Source: VFJQ01 sp044226525 (GTDB taxonomy: Bacteria > Verrucomicrobiota > Verrucomicrobiia > Chthoniobacterales > Chthoniobacteraceae). Taken from it: 64,000 nucleotides of DNA. Under the pieces are notes generated by a model that had not been told where the DNA came from, did no database searches, and was given only the letters and a program-made list of their open reading frames with translations. Shown here piece after piece: positions 18,793 to 26,502 of this stretch; the stretch's first letter is position 1, and every line of letters begins with the position of its first letter. Location: positions 132,605-196,604 of the forward strand of contig JBGAGV010000015.1 in NCBI GenBank assembly GCA_044226525.1, in the 5' to 3' direction. Position numbers and translations under genes: made by a program.

Positions 18793-19629
18793 ATGAAAAT
18801 CTTCCGCTTCGAATCCACCTCGGGACAGACCCTCTTCGGCACCGGCGACGGTGACGAAAAACAAGTCCTCGCCGGCGATCTCTTCACCGGGCTCAAGCCC
18901 ACTGGCGAGACCGCCAAGGTCGCGCGCCTGCTTTCGCCCGTCGATGCTCGCGCGCTGCTCTGCATCGGCCTGAACTACCGCCAGCACGCCGCCGAAACCA
19001 ACGCACCGATTCCGCCCTTCCCCGTCCTCTTCTTCAAAAACCCTGCGGCTGTTCATCACCCCAACGCTCCGGTCCTGATCCCGCGCTACCTGCGCAGCGA
19101 GCAGGTCGATTACGAGTGTGAACTCGCCATCGTCATCGGCAGGGCCGCAAAGAATGTGCCTCGTGCGCAGGCGCTCGAATACGTCCTCGGCTACACCTGC
19201 GCGAACGACGTGAGCGCGCGCGACTGGCAGCTCGGCGGCGGCGGCAATCAATGGAATCGCGGCAAATCGTTCGACACCTTCTGCCCGCTCGGCCCCTGCC
19301 TCGTCACCACCGACGAGATTCCGAATCCGAACGCCCTGCGCATCAGCACGCGCATCGGGAGCGAAACGCTGCAGGACTCGAACACCGCCGACATGATCTT
19401 CGACGTGCCGACGATTATCGAATTCCTCAGCGCCTCCACGACGCTGCTTCCCGGCACCGTGATCATCACGGGCACGCCGCAAGGCGTCGGCATGGCGCGC
19501 ACGCCCAAACGCTGGCTCCGGCCGGGTGAAACCGTCACGGTCGAGATCGAAAAGATCGGCGCTCTCAGCAACCCGATCGCCGAAGAAGCCGCTGACGGCA
19601 CCTGCTCTTTCCAGCTCCCTCGCGCCTGA
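18793..19629 (+). CDS. Fumarylacetoacetate hydrolase (FAH) family hydrolase/isomerase
   Basis: A 278-aa protein with the full FAH-family C-terminal fold. Metal ligands are visible in DYECELAIVIG (E108, E110) and CANDVSARDWQ (D139). The conserved GKSFDTFCPLGP follows near residue 158, and TGTPQGVGMARTP near 233. The family cleaves or isomerises C-C bonds of acylpyruvates, for example fumarylpyruvate, homoprotocatechuate pathway intermediates or 2,4-diketo-3-deoxy sugar acids. Length and single-domain form fit the bacterial acylpyruvase/sugar-acid hydrolase group rather than eukaryotic-type FAH. The neighbouring oxidoreductase suggests sugar-acid turnover, but this is only contextual. Confidence 0.85.
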   Translation: MKIFRFESTSGQTLFGTGDGDEKQVLAGDLFTGLKPTGETAKVARLLSPVDARALLCIGLNYRQHAAETNAPIPPFPVLFFKNPAAVHHPNAPVLIPRYLRSEQVDYECELAIVIGRAAKNVPRAQALEYVLGYTCANDVSARDWQLGGGGNQWNRGKSFDTFCPLGPCLVTTDEIPNPNALRISTRIGSETLQDSNTADMIFDVPTIIEFLSASTTLLPGTVIITGTPQGVGMARTPKRWLRPGETVTVEIEKIGALSNPIAEEAADGTCSFQLPRA

Positions 19630-19640
19630 CCGGCGCGTCG

Positions 19641-19698
19641 GCCTCACGGCGGGTTGGTATCCAGCCTTCAGGCTGTTCGATACCTTCCCGCCGTAGGC
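19641..19698. repeat. Long REP-like palindrome, about 23 paired bases
   Basis: Four successive stems can be read from outside in. GCCT pairs with AGGC (one bulged C), ACGGCGGG with CCCGCCGT, GGTATC with GATACC across a symmetric TT/TT internal loop, and CAGCC with GGCTG (TTC bulge) around the loop TTCA. It sits between the FAH stop at 19629 and the beta-propeller start at 19727, both plus strand. No T-run follows, so it resembles a repetitive extragenic palindrome or a transcript-stabilising hairpin more than a terminator. Confidence 0.65.
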
Positions 19699-19726
19699 GC
19701 CATCTTCCCTCCAGCGGTTGATCTCC

Positions 19727-21145
19727 ATGCGCCCCTCCCTCCTCCCCGCACTCCTTTTCCTCGCATCCCCGCTCCTCGCCGCTCCGATCGACATCGGCTC
19801 GCGCTGGGAATTGTTCGTCGATGAGTTTCTCCTCGCCCAGCATCCCGGCCTCGCGCTGAAGCTGCACGAACCGGTGCGCCGCGAAGTGGTGCTCACCACG
19901 AATCAGCCGTGGGAAGGCTACTCGTGCGCCTACTTCTCCGCCGTGCAGGACGGCAAAACCGTGCGGCTCTATTATCGCGGCTCCGCCAAGGATTCGGATT
20001 CGTCGGAAGCCCAGGTCACCTGCGTGGTCGAAAGTCAGGACGGCATCCACTTCACTCGGCCCAAGCTCGGCCTGATCGAAGTGGGCGGCACCAAGGACAA
20101 CAACGTCGTCTGGCGCGGTGTCGAGTCCCACAATTTCGCTGCAATACTCGACACGAATCCCGCCGCGAAACCGGACGAGCGTTTCAAGGCGCTTGGCGGC
20201 ATCAAGGAAAAGGGTAAGAACTGGCAACTGGGCGAAACGCCCGGCGGGCTCTACGCCTTCGCCTCCGCCGACGGCCTGCATTGGCGCAAACTTCAGCCCG
20301 AACCGGTCATGACCAAGGGCGCGTTCGATTCGCAAAATCTCGCCTTCTGGGATTCTAACCGCGGCGAATATCGCTGCTACAGCCGCATCACTCCCAATAA
20401 AATTCGAGGGATTCAAAGCAGCACCTCGACGGATTTCCGCACTTGGACCGACGGCGTGCCGAACCGCTATGCCGAAGGCGTGCCGATGGAACACTTCTAC
20501 ACGCAGGCCACGCTCCCCTGCCCCGGCGCGCCGCATCTTTTCCTCGCCTTCCCGAAACGCTTCGTGCCCGCACGCAAGAAAGTGCCCGAGCACAAGGACG
20601 GCGGCGTGTCCGACGCCGTCTTCATGTCGAGCCGCGATGGCGTGCAATGGGATCGCACCTTTCTCGAAGCCTGGGTCCGCCCCGGACTCGATCAGCGCAA
20701 CTGGACCGAGCGCAGCAACATGACCGCCTGGGGCATCGTCCAAACCAAGCCGGGCGAATGGTCGATGTATCTCAGCGAACATTATCGCTGGCCGGACAAC
20801 CGCCTGCGCCGAGTCACCGTGCGCGAGCGCGGCTTCGCTTCCATGCATGCCGATGCGAAAGGCGGCGAGTTCACCACCAAGACGCTCCGCTTCGACGGCA
20901 GCAAGCTCCTGCTCAACTACGCCACCTCCGCTGCCGGTTCCGTGCAGGTCGAAGTGCAGGATGAAGCAGGAAAGCCAATCCCCGGATTCGCCCTGACCGA
21001 CATGCCCGAACTTTACGGCGACGAAATCGAAGCCGTGACGAAATGGAAATCCGGCAGCGATCTCTTCGCCCTCCGCGGGAAAGCGATCCAACTCCGCGTC
21101 GTCATGCGCGACGCCGATCTCTTCGCCCTCCGCTTCGCGCCGTAA
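19727..21145 (+). CDS. Secreted beta-propeller, glycoside-hydrolase-like protein
   Basis: A 472-aa protein with a Sec signal (MRPSLLPALLFLASPLLAAP). The body consists of repeated strands with SxDGxxW/F-type blades (SQDGIHFTRPKL, SADGLHWRKL, SSRDGVQWDRTF), typical of five-bladed propellers related to GH32/43/68 proteins. A C-terminal beta-sandwich-like part of about 90 residues follows (GGEFTTKTLRFDGSKLLLN). Similar secreted proteins are common in Planctomycetes and Verrucomicrobiota and mostly lack a demonstrated substrate. The catalytic acids cannot be assigned with confidence. It lies downstream of the FAH gene across a long palindrome. Confidence 0.7.
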   Translation: MRPSLLPALLFLASPLLAAPIDIGSRWELFVDEFLLAQHPGLALKLHEPVRREVVLTTNQPWEGYSCAYFSAVQDGKTVRLYYRGSAKDSDSSEAQVTCVVESQDGIHFTRPKLGLIEVGGTKDNNVVWRGVESHNFAAILDTNPAAKPDERFKALGGIKEKGKNWQLGETPGGLYAFASADGLHWRKLQPEPVMTKGAFDSQNLAFWDSNRGEYRCYSRITPNKIRGIQSSTSTDFRTWTDGVPNRYAEGVPMEHFYTQATLPCPGAPHLFLAFPKRFVPARKKVPEHKDGGVSDAVFMSSRDGVQWDRTFLEAWVRPGLDQRNWTERSNMTAWGIVQTKPGEWSMYLSEHYRWPDNRLRRVTVRERGFASMHADAKGGEFTTKTLRFDGSKLLLNYATSAAGSVQVEVQDEAGKPIPGFALTDMPELYGDEIEAVTKWKSGSDLFALRGKAIQLRVVMRDADLFALRFAP

Positions 21146-21151
21146 CGCGGA

Positions 21152-21188
21152 CAATCTTGCCCGCCGAAACACAGCGCGGGCAGGATTG
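21152..21188. terminator. Bidirectional hairpin between convergent genes
   Basis: The left arm CAATCTTGCCCGC (21152-21164) pairs over 13 positions, with one T-G wobble, with the right arm GCGGGCAGGATTG (21176-21188) around an 11-base loop. It fills the gap between the plus-strand propeller gene and the minus-strand yhbY gene. There is no strong T-run, so intrinsic strength is uncertain. Confidence 0.6.
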
Positions 21189-21194
21189 CCCCCG

Positions 21195-21509
21195 TTACTT
21201 CGCCTTCGCGCGGTAGTAGGTCGCCGTGTGGCCGACGCGCTGCACCATCAGCGACTTTGTCTGCTGCTCCAGCACGCGGGCGAGGATCTTTTTCTGATCC
21301 TTCATCGCCACAAATTTCACCTTCACGAGTTCGTCCTTATCGAGCGCGGCGTTAAGTTCCTTGAGCAGGCGCTCGCACACGCCGTCGTGGCTGAACTTCA
21401 CCGTCGCCCGCGTGAGTTGCGCGCGAGATTTGAGATCCTTGAGTTTGGGATCTTCCGACTTCGTGTCGGGAGCGGATTCCGGAGCGGGCGAAACAGATTC
21501 GTCGGTCAT
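21195..21509 (-). CDS. yhbY: YhbY-family (CRM domain) RNA-binding protein
   Basis: A 104-aa protein. After an acidic N-terminal extension of about 25 residues comes the CRM fold: LKSRAQLTRATVKFSHDGV, then LLKELNAALDKDELVKVKF, and finally VQRVGHTATYYR. YhbY binds pre-50S ribosomal particles and assists large-subunit assembly. The G-x-x-G loop usual in YhbY (often GKxGLT) reads SHDGV here, a weaker match. The start ATG 21509 overlaps the msrA stop in an ATGA, indicating translational coupling. Confidence 0.8.
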   Translation of the reverse strand: MTDESVSPAPESAPDTKSEDPKLKDLKSRAQLTRATVKFSHDGVCERLLKELNAALDKDELVKVKFVAMKDQKKILARVLEQQTKSLMVQRVGHTATYYRAKAK

Positions 21510-22126
21510 TCCTTGATGAGCCCCTTGTGGAGCAGCTTCTGCAATTTCGGCCGGATCACCACCGCGCAATATGGGTTCCGGTCGGCGTTTTCGTTGTAGT
21601 AATTCTGGTGATAGTCCTCGGCCTTATAGAAGGTCTTAAGCGGCACGATCTGCGTGACGATGGGATCCTTGAACTCGGCCTGCGCCGCCGCTTTGGATTT
21701 CTCAGCCGCCGCCTTCTGCGCGTCGCTCGCGTAGAGAATGATCGAGCGATACTGCGTGCCATGGTCCGCTCCCTGGCGATTCAGCGTCGTCGGATCGTGC
21801 GCAGCCCAGAACACTTCGAGGAGTTTGTCGAAGGTGATCCTTTTCGGATCGAACTCGATCTGCACCACTTCCGCATGACCGGTTTCACCGGTGCAGACCT
21901 GCTTGTAGGTGGGATTCGGCACCTCGCCCCCAGCGTAACCGCTGGCAACCGACTTCACCCCGATGAGACGCTGGAAAACCGCCTCCAGACACCAGAAACA
22001 TCCGCCGCCAAAAGTGATCTGTTCGAGCGAGGAAGAAGCAGGTTGATCGTTCATTTTCTTGGGTTCAGCAGCCACACCCGTGCAGGCCAGCACGAGAGCA
22101 AGCAGAGGAAGGGCGAGGAGTTTCAC
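21506..22126 (-). CDS. msrA: Peptide methionine-S-sulfoxide reductase, exported form
   Basis: A 206-aa MsrA with the catalytic motif GGGCFWCLEAV at residues 40-50 (Cys43 nucleophile), the usual SGYAGGEVPNPTY and TGHAEVVQIEFDP stretches and a C-terminal YYNENADRNPYC with a candidate resolving cysteine. Starting at GTG 22126, the first 20 residues form a signal peptide (cleavage near GVAA-EP), so it likely repairs oxidised methionines in periplasmic proteins. The frame is open further upstream, but there it only translates the heptamer repeat at 22173-22200. It is coupled to yhbY by ATGA. Confidence 0.92.
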   Translation of the reverse strand: MKLLALPLLALVLACTGVAAEPKKMNDQPASSSLEQITFGGGCFWCLEAVFQRLIGVKSVASGYAGGEVPNPTYKQVCTGETGHAEVVQIEFDPKRITFDKLLEVFWAAHDPTTLNRQGADHGTQYRSIILYASDAQKAAAEKSKAAAQAEFKDPIVTQIVPLKTFYKAEDYHQNYYNENADRNPYCAVVIRPKLQKLLHKGLIKE

Positions 22127-22172
22127 GGGGAGAAGATTAGCGAAGGTCGAGGTGGAGGCAACACGAAGGGAA

Positions 22173-22325
22173 AAATCCGAAATCCGAAATCCGAAATCCG
22201 AAACAAATCCCAACGGCATAAAAAGTTGGGAAATGGAGAAACCTCCCATCGGGAGCGTTACTCTATTTTGAGCTCTGGTCGCTTTTGAAAATTGTTTCGG
22301 ATTTCGAACTTCGGATTTCGGATTT
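22173..22325. repeat. Paired inverted heptamer-array element
   Basis: The left arm is four perfect AAATCCG units (22173-22200). The right arm is four CGGATTT-type units (22298-22325, the second degenerate: CGAACTT). The arms are reverse complements and both are exactly 28 bp. The 97-bp spacer contains two small stems: TCCCAAC/GTTGGGA (22208-22231) and CTCCC-ATC-GGGAG (22243-22255). The element ends six bases from the stop of the TIM-barrel gene and begins 47 bases upstream of the msrA start. It codes for nothing recognisable. Confidence 0.8.
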
Positions 22326-22331
22326 CCCCAA

Positions 22332-23393
22332 TTATGCCTTCAGCCCCAGCCCCACTTTCTCCCGCAAATACCGGATCGATTTCTCGATCTGTGCGCGCTG
22401 GTAGTCCTGCTCCGCCTGCTTTTTGTCCGCGCCTTCCGGGGCCTTGAAGGGCTCTAGCGCGTGCCCTCGTTTGGCGAGCGCTTCAAAGTGCGACAGACGG
22501 TCCGGGCGTTTGTCGTAATACTGCCAGAACTCTTCCTTTTTGTAGGCAAACGGCCGCGCGAAGCCGCTGATCGTTTCGATCATGATCGGCACCTGCGGGC
22601 ACAGCACGGCCCAGCGCTCCGCGAGTTTTTTCCAGTCGATGAGCCCATCGCCTGCAGCTGTCCATTGCACGTTCGCGCCGTCCGCGGTTTCCCAGATCAT
22701 GTCGTCGCGCAGGCTGGAGCAGATGATGTAAGGCCCGACCGTTTCCATCGCCTCAAGTGGATCTTCCAGCGTCCACGCCGCATTGCCGGAGTCGAAATTT
22801 GCGCCGACAAAATCAGGTCCCGCTTTCTCGATCAGTTCGCGCAGTTCCCACGAGTGCATGTCGCCGGCGTGATTTTCGATGGCCACTTTCACCCCGAGTT
22901 CGAGCGCCTGCGTGCGGCACTTTTTCAGCACCTCGATCGTGTCGGCCATGCGCGCCTTCATCCCACCCGGCGTCTTGCGATCGTCCGCCCCACCGAGAAT
23001 CACGCGAAAAACGGGCGAGCCGAGGGTCTTCGCCGCCCGCAAGCCAAGGCGCAGATGTTCCTCCGCAGTGCCCCAATCTTTTTTGAATCGCACCGAGGTG
23101 GGGCAGATGCTCCACGAACCGAGATAAAGATCCACCTTCAGCGCGTCGGCCTTCGCACGCACCTCGCGCAGATACGCGTCGTCGAGCGATTCAAACGACG
23201 GCAGGTCCGAAATGAGGATGCTGTCGCACTTCAGTTCGGCCGCATACTCCACAAGCCGAGGCGCTTTCCAGCCAAGCGCACGCACGGCAAAGTTATCAAG
23301 CCCCACTTTGATTTTCGGCTTCGAATCAGCGGCAAAAGCAGCGCCAGCAAGAGCGAGCGCGGAGGTGTGAAGAAACGTGCGGCGGGAAGGCAT
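22332..23393 (-). CDS. Tat-exported sugar phosphate isomerase/epimerase-like TIM-barrel protein
   Basis: A 353-aa protein with a twin-arginine signal (SRRTFLHTSALALAGAAFAA). The mature part is an AP-endonuclease-2/xylose-isomerase-like TIM barrel. Metal-site strands are recognisable: VKVAIENHAGD with Glu near residue 178, VGANFDSGNAAW, and IMIETISGF with Glu near 278. Such exported members are frequent in Verrucomicrobiota and Planctomycetes and act on sugars or inositols. The exact reaction is not assignable. The start ATG 23393 was chosen because it puts the Tat motif at the N-terminus. Both flanks are occupied by paired heptamer-repeat elements. Confidence 0.85.
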   Translation of the reverse strand: MPSRRTFLHTSALALAGAAFAADSKPKIKVGLDNFAVRALGWKAPRLVEYAAELKCDSILISDLPSFESLDDAYLREVRAKADALKVDLYLGSWSICPTSVRFKKDWGTAEEHLRLGLRAAKTLGSPVFRVILGGADDRKTPGGMKARMADTIEVLKKCRTQALELGVKVAIENHAGDMHSWELRELIEKAGPDFVGANFDSGNAAWTLEDPLEAMETVGPYIICSSLRDDMIWETADGANVQWTAAGDGLIDWKKLAERWAVLCPQVPIMIETISGFARPFAYKKEEFWQYYDKRPDRLSHFEALAKRGHALEPFKAPEGADKKQAEQDYQRAQIEKSIRYLREKVGLGLKA

Positions 23394-23409
23394 GGGGCGA
23401 ACTTGGAGT

Positions 23410-23556
23410 GCCAAGTGACGAGAGCCAAGAGCCAAGTGAGCACATCGACTTGGGGGCTGCTCCGACCAGAGAAAAGCATGACCTACCTGCGCCCCCTTCG
23501 CCAGTCCCGGACGCTTTCGCCGCGGAGCCACTTGGCTCCTGGCTCCTGGCTCTCGT
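23410..23556. repeat. Paired inverted heptamer-array element, second type
   Basis: The left arm reads GCCAAGT, GACGAGA, GCCAAGA, GCCAAGT (23410-23437). The right arm reads ACTTGGC, TCCTGGC, TCCTGGC, TCTCGTA (23530-23557), the near reverse complement with one extra central heptamer relative to the matching left part. About 90 bases of spacer hold GGGGGC (23452-23457) and GCCCCC (23491-23496). It fills the gap between the TIM-barrel start at 23393 and the bactofilin stop at 23565. It has the same design as the element at 22173-22325 with an unrelated unit. Confidence 0.75.
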
Positions 23557-23564
23557 AACTCCGC

Positions 23565-24371
23565 CTACGCCGGCTTCAACTCCAGCCCATCGTCCCCTAA
23601 GAACGTCGTCTGCTCAGCTTTCTCCGACTCGTGCGCGGCATTCTGGCCGATGAAAAGCTCACCGCTAAAGATGCCGCCCTTCTCAACCACGATCGATTTC
23701 GCGTAGAGCGTGCCCTCCAGCACCCCCCCTTTTAAAATCTTTACCTGTCCATCGCAGAACAATCGCGCAGAGATGCGCCCGTGAATCTCCGCGTTCTGCA
23801 CTTTGACCGACCGCACGCATTCGCAGTCGCACTTTTTTTCCACGATCAGGGTGCGTGTCTCGATCGCTCCGGAGAGCTTCTCCTTGGACTTCAGGCGCAC
23901 CTCGTGAGTGGCAAAGAGAGTGCCGCGCAGCTTACCTTCGACGAAGGCAGAATTGCACGCGACCTTGGCGGCGGAGATTTCTCCTTTCGGCAGGACGTGG
24001 ACTTCGCCCTGCGTCTGGATGCTCCGCCCGAACGGTCCTCCGATCTTGAAATCGCGCAGGTCGATGTAACTGCCGCATTGCGGGCAAAGGCTCGACTGCG
24101 CCGCGCTGGTCACCGTCTGCTTATGGCCGCAAGAGAAGCACGCCACGTCGCGAAAAGTTTCGCGCGTGACGAGCTTCGTGAGCTTTTCAAAGAAACCAGG
24201 CCCCTTGAGGCTGACGGCTTCCTTGGCCAGCAACTTCTCGATCGAGTAGTGCTGGCCGCATTTGCGGCAGAAGGTGGATTTCGCATACGCCGACTCCAGT
24301 TGCGTGAAACCGCAATGCGGGCAGTCAGCGCTGATCTTTTCAGCCTGTCTGGGCTTGTTCTCGTTGGCCAC
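23565..24371 (-). CDS. Bactofilin-like polymer-forming protein with two N-terminal zinc ribbons
   Basis: A 268-aa protein. Residues 17-38 (CPHC...CRKC) and about 78-99 (CFSC...CPQC) form two zinc ribbons. A right-handed beta-helix of bactofilin type follows at about 110-250, with repeated G-x-[IL]-x-[AG]-x-x-[IV] strands. A CDCEC cluster interrupts the helix near residue 182. Bactofilins polymerise without nucleotides and localise envelope enzymes. The zinc ribbons may bind nucleic acid or protein partners. The start is GTG 24371 (VANENK). A classical bactofilin gene lies 41 bases upstream on the same strand, suggesting copolymers. Confidence 0.8.
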   Translation of the reverse strand: MANENKPRQAEKISADCPHCGFTQLESAYAKSTFCRKCGQHYSIEKLLAKEAVSLKGPGFFEKLTKLVTRETFRDVACFSCGHKQTVTSAAQSSLCPQCGSYIDLRDFKIGGPFGRSIQTQGEVHVLPKGEISAAKVACNSAFVEGKLRGTLFATHEVRLKSKEKLSGAIETRTLIVEKKCDCECVRSVKVQNAEIHGRISARLFCDGQVKILKGGVLEGTLYAKSIVVEKGGIFSGELFIGQNAAHESEKAEQTTFLGDDGLELKPA

Positions 24372-24412
24372 TTTGGGCCGCTAGGTAAGTTGGTCCCTGG
24401 GTGCGCCCGGGA

Positions 24413-24937
24413 TTAGCGGCCGAGGACGTTTTGTTTCGGGGCTTCGCCCGGACGAGCCACTTCGGGCTGCTTCATCGCCACTTTGTTCGGCGTCACTTCG
24501 GACTTACCGACGAAGGTCGCACCCTCCTCGATGACGAGGCGGGCTGCCTTGAGATCGCCCATCAGGACGGCGTGCGACTTGAGTTCGCAGCGTTCATCGA
24601 CGGTGATGTTGCCATGCACCTTACCGAGCACCGTCACGGACTTCGTCTTGATCTCACCACGGATCTCGGCGTTCTGGCCGATGGTCAGCACACCTTGCGA
24701 GGTGATCTCGCCTTCGACCTTACCATCGATCGTGAGCTCGTTGGTGAACTTGATGGAGCCCTTGATCTCCACATCGGCGGAGAGCAGGTTTTTGCTTTGG
24801 TTGATATCGGCCATGGTGCTTTTAGTGGTATTGGGTTGATTCGACGGAAGAGGCGGAGCCCCAGCGGGCTCCGGTGTAGTAGAAATTGGGCTTTCCTCCT
24901 CGCTGGAGGGCTTGGAGGAGAGGATTTTGCTGAACAC
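24413..24937 (-). CDS. Bactofilin
   Basis: A 174-aa protein. A disordered Ser/Pro-rich N-terminus (about 1-45) precedes the bactofilin core (about 48-145, beginning LLSADVEIKGSIKF). The repeated coils are visible as LTIDGKVEGEI, LTIGQNAEIRGEI, VTVLGKVHGNI and AVLMGDLKAARL. A basic/Pro-rich tail follows. Bactofilins form cytoplasmic filaments near the membrane that organise cell shape or appendage and peptidoglycan enzymes. It is the first gene of a two-bactofilin transcription unit and diverges from the NtrC-type regulator at 25051. Confidence 0.92.
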   Translation of the reverse strand: MFSKILSSKPSSEEESPISTTPEPAGAPPLPSNQPNTTKSTMADINQSKNLLSADVEIKGSIKFTNELTIDGKVEGEITSQGVLTIGQNAEIRGEIKTKSVTVLGKVHGNITVDERCELKSHAVLMGDLKAARLVIEEGATFVGKSEVTPNKVAMKQPEVARPGEAPKQNVLGR

Positions 24938-25050
24938 CCGGCAGATGTATCTGCACGGCTCAGTCTGTCAATTCGCCTATCGGCTGGATTTTAGGTAAGT
25001 CTCCCGATCGACTCGCGGCAGCGTCTTGCCAAAACGGCGCCGCGCGCTTA

Positions 25051-26502
25051 ATGGCGCTCCCCTCCTTCAACCGCATGCAGCCCACTATCCTCATCGTCGA
25101 TGACGAAAAGCACACCCGTGAAGGGTTGCGCACGTCGCTGGAGGATTCTTTTGACGTCTATATCGCCGCCTCCGGCGCGGAAGCCCGCGCGGTGCTCGAA
25201 AATGAGCACGTGGACCTCGTCCTGACCGATTTGCGACTCGGTGGAGAGGACGGCATGGCGCTCATCGAAGAAATTCTCAAACGCCCCCACCCGCCGATCG
25301 TCATCATGATGACCGCGTATGGCAGCGTGGATGCAGCCGTCGAAGCGATGAAACGCGGAGCTTACGATTTCATCACCAAGCCGCTGAACATCGATCGCCT
25401 CGAAATTCTCATCCGCCGCGCTTTGCGCAGCCGCGATGTGGAAGTCGAAGTCGTGCAACTTAAGCAGAAGGTCGAAAAGAAATTCGGCTTCGAGAAGCTG
25501 ATCGGCGAATCGCCGCTCATGCAGGAAGTCTTTGAGACGGTGAAGCAAATCGCGCCGACCCGCGCCACCGTGCTCATTCAGGGCGAAAGCGGCACTGGCA
25601 AGGAATTGATCGCGCATGCACTGCATGCGCTGAGCGGACGGCCGAAGGAAAAATTCGTCGCGGTGCACTGCGCAGCACTGCCCGAGCAGTTGCTGGCCTC
25701 GGAGCTGTTCGGCCATGAAAAGGGCGCATTCACCGGCGCGACTGAACGCCGGATCGGTCGTTTCGAACAGGCCAATGGCGGCACGATTTTCCTCGATGAA
25801 ATCGGCGAAATCGACGCGGCCACCCAGGTGAAGCTGCTGCGCGTTTTGAGTGAAGAGCGCTCCTTTGAACGACTCGGAAGCAATTCGGCCGTGAAGGTCG
25901 ATGTGCGGGTGGTCGCCGCCACGAACCGCGACCTCGCGAAGATGGTGCAGGAAGGCAAGTTCCGCGACGACCTCTTCTTCCGCCTGAACGTGGTCACGCT
26001 CCAGCTCCCTCCGTTGCGCGTGCGCAAGGAAGACCTGCCGCTGCTGGTGAAAGCCTTCGTCAAACAATCCGCCGAAGAGAATGGCAAAACGGTGGCTGAT
26101 CTATCAAGCGAAGCGATGGCCGCGATTCAACGCTACGACTGGCCCGGCAATGTGCGTGAACTGCGCACGGCGGTCGAGCATGGTGTCGTCATGGCCACGG
26201 GGGCAAAAATCACTCTCCGCGATCTCCCTCCCAGCGTCCGTGCCGCCGGCGGACTCACGGGTCCTGCGCTGCCCCGCTACGCGCCGCCCCGCGAACTCGC
26301 CCTCGATGTCCACGCGAACGAAGAAGCCCTCATTTTGCAGGCCCTCGATTCAACCGGTGGCAATGTCACGCATGCGGCGAAAAAGCTGGGCATCAGCCGG
26401 CGCACCCTGCATCGAAAGTTGAACCAATTGCGTAAGCCCGCTCCGCCCACTACTTCCACCGACGCCACCCCGGCGACCACCCCTCCGCACGATGGCGTCT
26501 GA
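25051..26502 (+). CDS. NtrC-family sigma-54-dependent response regulator
   Basis: A 483-aa regulator with the three standard modules. The receiver domain (about 12-125) has VDDE, phosphoacceptor D60, T88 and K110. The AAA+ domain has Walker A GESGTGKE at 178-185, the sigma-54 loop GAFTGA at 225-230 and Walker B GGTIFLDEIGE at 243-253. The C-terminus carries a Fis-type helix-turn-helix (ALDSTGGNVTHAAKKLGIS, RRTLHRKL). The full set of motifs means it should activate sigma-54 promoters when phosphorylated. No sensor kinase is present in the window. The start could be ATG 25051 or the internal ATG 25075. Its last 11 bases overlap the downstream glycosyltransferase gene. Confidence 0.95.
   Translation: MALPSFNRMQPTILIVDDEKHTREGLRTSLEDSFDVYIAASGAEARAVLENEHVDLVLTDLRLGGEDGMALIEEILKRPHPPIVIMMTAYGSVDAAVEAMKRGAYDFITKPLNIDRLEILIRRALRSRDVEVEVVQLKQKVEKKFGFEKLIGESPLMQEVFETVKQIAPTRATVLIQGESGTGKELIAHALHALSGRPKEKFVAVHCAALPEQLLASELFGHEKGAFTGATERRIGRFEQANGGTIFLDEIGEIDAATQVKLLRVLSEERSFERLGSNSAVKVDVRVVAATNRDLAKMVQEGKFRDDLFFRLNVVTLQLPPLRVRKEDLPLLVKAFVKQSAEENGKTVADLSSEAMAAIQRYDWPGNVRELRTAVEHGVVMATGAKITLRDLPPSVRAAGGLTGPALPRYAPPRELALDVHANEEALILQALDSTGGNVTHAAKKLGISRRTLHRKLNQLRKPAPPTTSTDATPATTPPHDGV

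Noticed and set aside
22127..22249. N-terminal extension of MsrA to an upstream start.
   Set aside because: The extension only translates the AAATCCG array (SDFGFRISDF) and would hide the signal peptide.
24990..25045. TGGCAAGACGCTGCC on the minus strand upstream of the bactofilin genes as a sigma-54 site.
   Set aside because: The GG-to-GC spacing is one base short of the strict requirement, so it should not be functional.
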